DNA of 57,533 bases from Vicingaceae bacterium (GTDB taxonomy: Bacteria > Bacteroidota > Bacteroidia > Flavobacteriales_E > Vicingaceae): the NCBI GenBank assembly GCA_028245195.1, contig JAOKCF010000011.1, forward strand, positions 1 to 57,533, given 5' to 3'. Shown piece after piece: positions 52,394-57,533 of the stretch (positions are counted from its first letter, which is position 1; each line of letters starts with the position of its first letter). The position numbers and the translations under genes are program-made. A model generated the notes under the pieces. That model worked only from the letters and a program-made list of their open reading frames with translations, was not told the DNA's origin and made no database searches.

Positions 52394-54820
52394 ATGGAAG
52401 ATGCAACAATAGCAAAGGAAGGCGATAAAGTTGCTTTATCGAAAGAAGAGTTTAAAAAGACGGTTATTGCCGATTACAAATTAGCTAATGTAAGTAGAGA
52501 AACGTCCTTATTAGGAAGGCGAGAAGTGCTTACAGGTAAGGCAAAATTTGGAATATTTGGCGACGGTAAAGAAGTTCCACAATTAGCGATGTCTCGATTT
52601 TTTCAAAACGGAGATTTCCGTTCGGGATATTATAGAGACCAAACATTCATGATGGCGATTGGGCAACTGACCGTTCAGCAATTTTTTGCTCAGCTATATG
52701 CTCACCCTGATGTAAATGAAGAACCTTCTTCAGGTGGCCGTTCAATGAATGGCCATTATGCAACAAGAAGTTTGGATGAAAATGGCGCTTGGAAAGCATT
52801 GAAGGACATGAAGAATTCTTCTGCCGACATTTCACCAACGGCAGGACAAATGCCAAGGTTACTAGGACTAGCACAAGCTTCAAAAATTTATCGTAACAAC
52901 GAATTATTGCCGAAAGATAATTTATTTAGTCGTGGTGGTAACGAAGTTGCTTTTGGAACAATTGGAGATTCAAGTACATCAGAAGGATTATTTTGGGAAA
53001 CCATAAACGCTGCTGGAGTTTTGCAGGTGCCTATGGTAATGTCAGTTTGGGATGATGGACATGGAATTTCTGTTCCTAAAAAATACCAAACCACCAAAGA
53101 GTCTATTTCTGAAGTGTTAAAAGGTTTTCAGAGGGAAAATGGCTCGAATGGTTTTGAAATTTTTAAAGTTAAAGGGTGGAACTACTCAGCTTTAATGGAA
53201 ACTTATGAGAAAGCAGTAAACATTGCTCGAGAGCAACATGTCCCAGTTTTGATTCATATTGAAGAAGTTACTCAACCTCAAGGGCACTCAACTTCAGGTT
53301 CACACGAACGGTATAAAACGCCTGAGCGTTTACAATGGGAAACTGACTTCGATTGCATCACCAAATTAGGAGACTGGATCATTGAAAAAGGCTTGGCCTC
53401 AGAGGAAGAGTTAAAAGCTCTTCAAAATGAAGCGAAGAAAGAAGTTCGTGAAGCCAAGAAAGCTGCTTGGGAAGCCTTTTTAGGAAGTATAAAAGGAGAA
53501 AGAGATGAAGCGGTTACAAAATTAGAGGCTTTAGTTTCTGCTTCGGAAAATGGAACCTTTCTTGAACCTGCCGTTAACGGATTAAAAACAGATACGGACC
53601 CAAGCAGAAAAGGCATTTTAAACGTAGTTAGAAAAGCGATTCGAACATGTAGAAATGAAAATATTGAAGCAAAAACCGAATTAATTCAGTGGTTGAATGC
53701 TTATCAAGCCTTAAACTCTCAGCGATATAGTGGCAACTTGTACAGCCAATCCGATTTATCGCCATTGAACCAAACCGATATTTTACCGCAGTATGATGAC
53801 AATGCAGCCGAAGTTGATGGTAGAGTAGTTTTGCGAGACAATTTTGACAAGATTTTTGAAAAATATCCTGAAACATTAATTTTTGGGGAAGATTCAGGAA
53901 GAATTGGCGATGTGAACCAAGGCTTGGAAGGCATGCAAGAAAAGTACGGTGAACTTAGAGTTTCAGATACTGGAATTAGAGAAGCGACCATAGTCGGACA
54001 AGGAATTGGAATGGCTATGAGAGGTTTAAGACCAATTGCTGAGATTCAATACCTAGATTACTTGTTGTACTGCCTTCAAATTATGAGTGATGATTTAGCT
54101 ACACTGCAATATCGTTCTGCAGGTGGACAAAAAGCACCACTAATTGTGAGAACTCGAGGACATCGACTAGAGGGAATTTGGCATTCAGGTTCACCAATGG
54201 GCGTTATTTTAAATGCAATTAAAGGAATACACGTATGCGTTCCTAGAAACTTGACCACAGCTGCAGGATTTTACAACACGCTATTGAAAGGAGATGACCC
54301 TGCATTGTTAATAGAGCCTTTGAATGCTTACCGTTCAAAAGAAAAAATGCCAAACAACCTTGGTGAATTCCAAATTGAATTAGGCGTTCCAGAAGTTGTT
54401 GCTGAAGGAACCGACCTTACTATTGTAACGTACGGTTCAACTTGTAATTTAGCGGAAGAGGCTTTACAGGAATTGAATCAGTTGGGTATTTCTGCAGAGC
54501 TAATTGACGTGAGAACCTTAATGCCATTTGATAAAAACCATAGCATTGTTGAATCGTTGAAAAAAACAAACAAAGTATTATTTTTAGATGAAGATGTAAA
54601 AGGTGGTGGAACTGCTTTTATGATGCAAAAAGTGTTGGAAGAGCAAGGAGGTTACTATCACTTAGATGTTGAATTTAAAACGCTTTCTGCCAAAGATCAT
54701 AGACCTGCATACGGAACTGACGGAGATTACTTCTCTAAACCAAGTGTAGATGATATGGTGGAAACGTGTTATGCAATGATGAGAGATAGTTATCCTGATC
54801 GATTCCCAGCTTTGTATTAA
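52394..54820 (+). CDS. Fused 2-oxoacid dehydrogenase E1-like protein (second paralogue)
   Basis: 808 residues, alpha-type half about 1-400 and beta-type half about 480-808. The alpha half has the thiamine site from GDSSTSEG (191-198) to Asp220-Asp221, with Asp in place of the usual Asn pair; the beta half has LIFGEDSGRIGDVNQGLEGM, DTGIREATIVGQGIGMAMRG and LFLDEDVKGGG. It is distinct from the shorter fused E1 at 31014-32987 and belongs to a longer Bacteroidota E1 group. Its oxoacid substrate is not known from sequence. TAATTTCG at 52359-52366 may be a -7 box. Confidence 0.86.
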   Translation: MEDATIAKEGDKVALSKEEFKKTVIADYKLANVSRETSLLGRREVLTGKAKFGIFGDGKEVPQLAMSRFFQNGDFRSGYYRDQTFMMAIGQLTVQQFFAQLYAHPDVNEEPSSGGRSMNGHYATRSLDENGAWKALKDMKNSSADISPTAGQMPRLLGLAQASKIYRNNELLPKDNLFSRGGNEVAFGTIGDSSTSEGLFWETINAAGVLQVPMVMSVWDDGHGISVPKKYQTTKESISEVLKGFQRENGSNGFEIFKVKGWNYSALMETYEKAVNIAREQHVPVLIHIEEVTQPQGHSTSGSHERYKTPERLQWETDFDCITKLGDWIIEKGLASEEELKALQNEAKKEVREAKKAAWEAFLGSIKGERDEAVTKLEALVSASENGTFLEPAVNGLKTDTDPSRKGILNVVRKAIRTCRNENIEAKTELIQWLNAYQALNSQRYSGNLYSQSDLSPLNQTDILPQYDDNAAEVDGRVVLRDNFDKIFEKYPETLIFGEDSGRIGDVNQGLEGMQEKYGELRVSDTGIREATIVGQGIGMAMRGLRPIAEIQYLDYLLYCLQIMSDDLATLQYRSAGGQKAPLIVRTRGHRLEGIWHSGSPMGVILNAIKGIHVCVPRNLTTAAGFYNTLLKGDDPALLIEPLNAYRSKEKMPNNLGEFQIELGVPEVVAEGTDLTIVTYGSTCNLAEEALQELNQLGISAELIDVRTLMPFDKNHSIVESLKKTNKVLFLDEDVKGGGTAFMMQKVLEEQGGYYHLDVEFKTLSAKDHRPAYGTDGDYFSKPSVDDMVETCYAMMRDSYPDRFPALY

Positions 54821-54828
54821 CGGAATAT

Positions 54829-54887
54829 AGTACGTAAAATAAAAGCCCATGAAGTCTAAAACTTCATGGGCTTTTATTTTATGTACT
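54829..54887. terminator. Bidirectional terminator between E1 paralogue and PaaE-like gene
   Basis: A 27-base-pair stem with one G-T wobble (54829-54855 with 54861-54887) around CTAAA, core AAAAGCCCATGAAGT, with an A run before and a T run after. It ends 11 bases before the convergent stop at 54899. Confidence 0.93.
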
Positions 54888-54898
54888 TCTATACTCTC

Positions 54899-55915
54899 TT
54901 AGACCTCATCCCAACTTACTATTACTCCTACACTTTTTGGTTTTGAAATACAGCTTAAAATAAAACCTTCTTCAGCTTCATCTTCACCTAGACCAAAGTT
55001 GTTTTCCATTTCCACTTCTCCGCTCATTACTTTACATTTACAAGTAGTGCAAACTCCAGATTGACAAGAGAATGGAGGGTCAATTCCAATACGATTTGCA
55101 GCATCTAAAATACTTTCGCCTGGCTCTAATGCAATGCTGTGACTCTCTCCGTCTAGAATTGCAGTAATTTCATTGACTTCTCCAGAAATAATTGCCTCAA
55201 CTGCCTTCTTTTCTACTTTTGGGCTGGCAAAATACTCTATGTTAATGTTGTTTGCTGCTACGTTCGATTTTTCCAAACCATCTTTCACCGCTGCAATCAT
55301 ACCCTCAGGTCCGCAAACAAAGTAGTTTGATTCAGGCAAACCCGCTACCAAGCTCTGTACTCTGTCTGTATCCAAACGCTCGCCATTGCTACTTAAAAAA
55401 TGTTGTACCATCAATCGATCTGAATTCTCTGACCTCAACGTTTCCAGCTGCGACTTAAAAATCATCTCGTCTTCGCTCCTGTTTCCGTAAAACAACTTGA
55501 TAGAATTGGTTCCTTCTTTCAATGCCATCTTTAAAATTGAAAAAATTGGAGTTACACCACTACCCGCAGCAAATAAAACCAACGGCTCATTTAAAGGTTT
55601 TACGGTAAAATTTCCCATCGGAGGCATCACTTCCACTCGATCACCAACGCCTAATTCATTTACTAAAAAGGTAGACATTTTACCACCGTTAATCATTTTG
55701 CATGAAACTTGTAACGCCTCATCACCATACGATGAAATTGAATAAGAACGTCTTATCTCTTCTCCATTTATGGTTGCTTTTAAGGTTAAGTACTGTCCTG
55801 CTTCGTACTGAAAGTCAGAAGTTAAATTATCTGGAATATCAAAACCAATAGAGACCGTTTTAGCAGTTTCCCTTTTTAGTTCTTTGACTTGTAAATTGTG
55901 AAAATGTGATGACAT
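54899..55915 (-). CDS. Ferredoxin-NADP reductase-like oxidoreductase with C-terminal 2Fe-2S (PaaE-like)
   Basis: 338 residues in FAD/NAD(P)/2Fe-2S order. RRSYSISS (about 59-66) binds FAD, FAAGSGVTPIFS binds flavin/NAD(P), CGPEGM closes the NAD(P) domain, and SCQSGVCTTCKCK with a late LSC supplies the four cluster Cys. This fits the PaaE reductase of phenylacetyl-CoA epoxidase and similar reductases. No paaABCD gene is near, so it may serve another oxygenase or desaturase. Confidence 0.88.
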   Translation of the reverse strand: MSSHFHNLQVKELKRETAKTVSIGFDIPDNLTSDFQYEAGQYLTLKATINGEEIRRSYSISSYGDEALQVSCKMINGGKMSTFLVNELGVGDRVEVMPPMGNFTVKPLNEPLVLFAAGSGVTPIFSILKMALKEGTNSIKLFYGNRSEDEMIFKSQLETLRSENSDRLMVQHFLSSNGERLDTDRVQSLVAGLPESNYFVCGPEGMIAAVKDGLEKSNVAANNINIEYFASPKVEKKAVEAIISGEVNEITAILDGESHSIALEPGESILDAANRIGIDPPFSCQSGVCTTCKCKVMSGEVEMENNFGLGEDEAEEGFILSCISKPKSVGVIVSWDEV

Positions 55916-55929
55916 AGTTTTCTCTGTTC

Positions 55930-56880
55930 TTAGTTAAGCTGCTTTAAAGCAGCGCTTGTATTTTTATTAATTCTATCAATTACGTTAGTAGTGTCCGCCT
56001 TAATAAAGGTTTTTCCAGTAATTTGCTCATATAATTCAATATATCTGTCCGAAACTAATTGCACAAATGAATCCGGCATTTCCGGCATTTTTTGGCCGTC
56101 CAACCCTTGAAATTCATTCTCAATTAACCATTCACGAACAAATTCTTTACTCAATTGCTTCTGTTTCTCTCCACTTTTTTGACGCTCAACATAACCTTCA
56201 GCATAAAAATAACGAGATGAATCTGGCGTGTGAATTTCGTCAATGAGGTAGATTGTATCTCCTACTTTGCCGAATTCATATTTAGTGTCCACTAAAATTA
56301 AGTTACGCTCATTAGCCATTTCGGTGCCTCGTTGAAATAGGTTCCTAGTATATTCTTCTAGTTTCACATAATCCGCTTCACTAACAATACCTTGTCGAAT
56401 AATTTCCTCTCTAGAAATGTCCTCATCATGGCCCTCTTCTGCTTTTGTAGCCGGTGTAATAATAGGTTGAGGGAACTTATCGTTCTCCTTCATCCCTTTA
56501 GGCATTGTCACACCGCAAATCAATCTTCTACCTGCTTTGTATTCTCTCCAAGAATGACCACTTAGATAACCACGTATTACCATTTCAACAGGAAAGGTTT
56601 CGCACCTTCTGCCAACCGTTACATTCTCGTCTGGAACGGATAACACCCAATTGGGAACAACATCTTCTGTCGCTTTTAAAAACAAGCTAGCAATTTGATT
56701 TAGCACCTGCCCTTTAAACGGAATTGCTTTTGGCAAAATATGATCAAAAGCTGAAATTCTATCGCTAGCAACCATCACTAAATGTTCTTCTCCAATGCTG
56801 TAAACATCTCTCACTTTCCCGTGATAAACGTTTGTTTGATTTTCAAATTGAAAATCAGTTTCTTCTAATGCTTCGCTCAT
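55930..56880 (-). CDS. purC: Phosphoribosylaminoimidazole-succinocarboxamide synthase (SAICAR synthetase)
   Basis: 316 residues, the longer class. [26 protein letters not shown] opens the ATP site; [16 protein letters not shown] and [20 protein letters not shown] follow. It joins CAIR and aspartate in purine synthesis. Its ATG overlaps the phoH stop by four bases. Confidence 0.96.
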   Translation of the reverse strand: MSEALEETDFQFENQTNVYHGKVRDVYSIGEEHLVMVASDRISAFDHILPKAIPFKGQVLNQIASLFLKATEDVVPNWVLSVPDENVTVGRRCETFPVEMVIRGYLSGHSWREYKAGRRLICGVTMPKGMKENDKFPQPIITPATKAEEGHDEDISREEIIRQGIVSEADYVKLEEYTRNLFQRGTEMANERNLILVDTKYEFGKVGDTIYLIDEIHTPDSSRYFYAEGYVERQKSGEKQKQLSKEFVREWLIENEFQGLDGQKMPEMPDSFVQLVSDRYIELYEQITGKTFIKADTTNVIDRINKNTSAALKQLN

Positions 56881-57533
56881 TTGTTATCACTTAATTTTTG
56901 ATTCTCATCCATTGTGTCGTATGCTTCAATAATTCGTCTCACTAGCAAGTGACGCACTACATCTTTGCCATCAAACTGAACAAACCCGATGCCTCTAGTA
57001 CCTTTTAATATGTTTGTTACTTGAAATAAACCTGAAGGTTGATTCCGCGGCAAGTCTACTTGAGTAGCATCTCCTGTAATACAAAACTTTGCATTTTTCC
57101 CCATTCGGGTTAAAAACATTTTAAACTGACTTCGTGTAGCATTCTGTGCTTCATCTAAAATAACGAAGGCGTAGTCCAAGGTTCTACCTCTCATGTATGC
57201 CAATGGCGCAATTTGCACAATTCCATTTTCCATGTAGTCTCTCAACTTCTCAGCAGGAAACATATCGTTTAAAGCATCGTACAAAGGCTGTAAAAAGGGA
57301 TCCAATTTTTCTTTCAAGTCTCCTGGTAAAAATCCTAGGTTTTCGCCCGCTTCAACAGCAGGTCGAGTTAAAACAATTCTTCTTACCTCTTTATTTTTTA
57401 GAGCTCTTGCAGCCATTGCAACTGCCGTATACGTTTTTCCTGTTCCTGCAGGTCCTAATGCAAAAACCATATCGTTCTTTTCAATTTCCTTTACCAACTT
57501 TCGTTGATTGACTGTTCTCGCTTTAATTAAGTT
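56877..57533 (-). CDS. PhoH-like ATPase, N-terminus cut by window edge
   Basis: The frame is open to the right edge, 218 codons seen. It continues upstream of any internal start with [15 protein letters not shown], the usual sequence before the Walker A motif GPAGTGKT. Walker B is [10 protein letters not shown], followed by [10 protein letters not shown], typical of PhoH. The role in phosphate starvation is historical; the family is an ATPase often linked to RNA metabolism. It shares an ATGA overlap with purC. Confidence 0.92.
   Translation of the reverse strand, partial: NLIKARTVNQRKLVKEIEKNDMVFALGPAGTGKTYTAVAMAARALKNKEVRRIVLTRPAVEAGENLGFLPGDLKEKLDPFLQPLYDALNDMFPAEKLRDYMENGIVQIAPLAYMRGRTLDYAFVILDEAQNATRSQFKMFLTRMGKNAKFCITGDATQVDLPRNQPSGLFQVTNILKGTRGIGFVQFDGKDVVRHLLVRRIIEAYDTMDENQKLSDNK

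Noticed and set aside
1..57533. tRNA, rRNA, CRISPR array, insertion sequence, integrase or phage genes
   Set aside because: No cloverleaf T-loop signature, spaced repeats, transposase or integrase motifs were seen on reading both strands. A tRNA or repeat search program would settle it.

Overview
The window is AT-rich chromosomal DNA from a member of the Bacteroidota, most likely the order Flavobacteriales. The grounds are family content: a Type IX secretion C-terminal signal remnant, a DUF5916 outer-membrane protein, a BT_3928-type DoxX protein, the DUF2520-kdsC pair, fused alpha/beta 2-oxoacid dehydrogenase E1 proteins, BshB1, a zinc-cysteine-less TGT, and TAnnTTTG-type -7 promoter boxes. 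I see no rRNA, tRNA, CRISPR array, insertion sequence or phage gene. Most of it is ordinary core genome; the accessory interest lies in a few broken genes, one glycan locus, the cytochrome c maturation cluster and two very large exported proteins.

Layout, left to right. 1-4630: a GT2 glycosyltransferase cut by the left edge, then tgt, an LptF/LptG-type permease and a serine hydrolase in one tight operon, ending at a bidirectional terminator shared with rpmB. 4755-9785: a small exported protein coupled to bioY, then a three-gene envelope-glycan locus (GT4, a formyltransferase/beta-propeller fusion, a flippase) whose first and third genes start with TTG. 9782-11882: bshB1 and a thiol peroxidase on the minus strand, divergent from a group III truncated hemoglobin preceded by a perfect palindrome, then a tiny lipoprotein. 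11907-13013: a bestrophin-family pseudogene carrying seven in-frame stops and no frameshift. 13163-17511: ccmB, ccmC, ccmD, ccmE and ccmF, where CcmE has a CxxxY motif in place of the heme-binding histidine. 17561-25638: a DUF2520 protein and KdsC, then a minus-strand run (GT-C-like membrane protein, DUF5916 protein, YdjM-like hydrolase, DUF3127 protein with an SSB-like tail, cyclophilin, RdgB). 25739-28080: a WecE-like aminotransferase followed by two abutting gene remnants. 28249-33230: pckA with a repeated leader element, lplA, a fused E1 dehydrogenase and a small Cys-rich membrane protein.

33312-44851: a minus-strand block of a 1488-residue exported protein of unknown function, an 1836-residue TPR/PD40/coiled-coil/SPOR protein, clpS and an M48 lipoprotein protease whose natural reading frame has a stop at codon 4. 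44696-52264: a housekeeping block (DUF1599, DoxX protein, ABC permease, tpiA, prmA and a 51-residue membrane protein on the minus strand; folP and cdaA on the plus strand; a TPR lipoprotein and def on the minus strand). 52394-57533: a second fused E1-type enzyme, a strong terminator, a PaaE-like reductase, purC and a PhoH-like ATPase cut by the right edge.

No single striking new defence or mobile system is visible. The items most worth following up are the 1836- and 1488-residue exported proteins, the DUF3127 protein ending in an SSB-type tip, the nonsense-only decay seen at three loci (one of them a single stop in an otherwise intact protease), the direct repeat in the pckA leader, and the palindrome upstream of the truncated hemoglobin.
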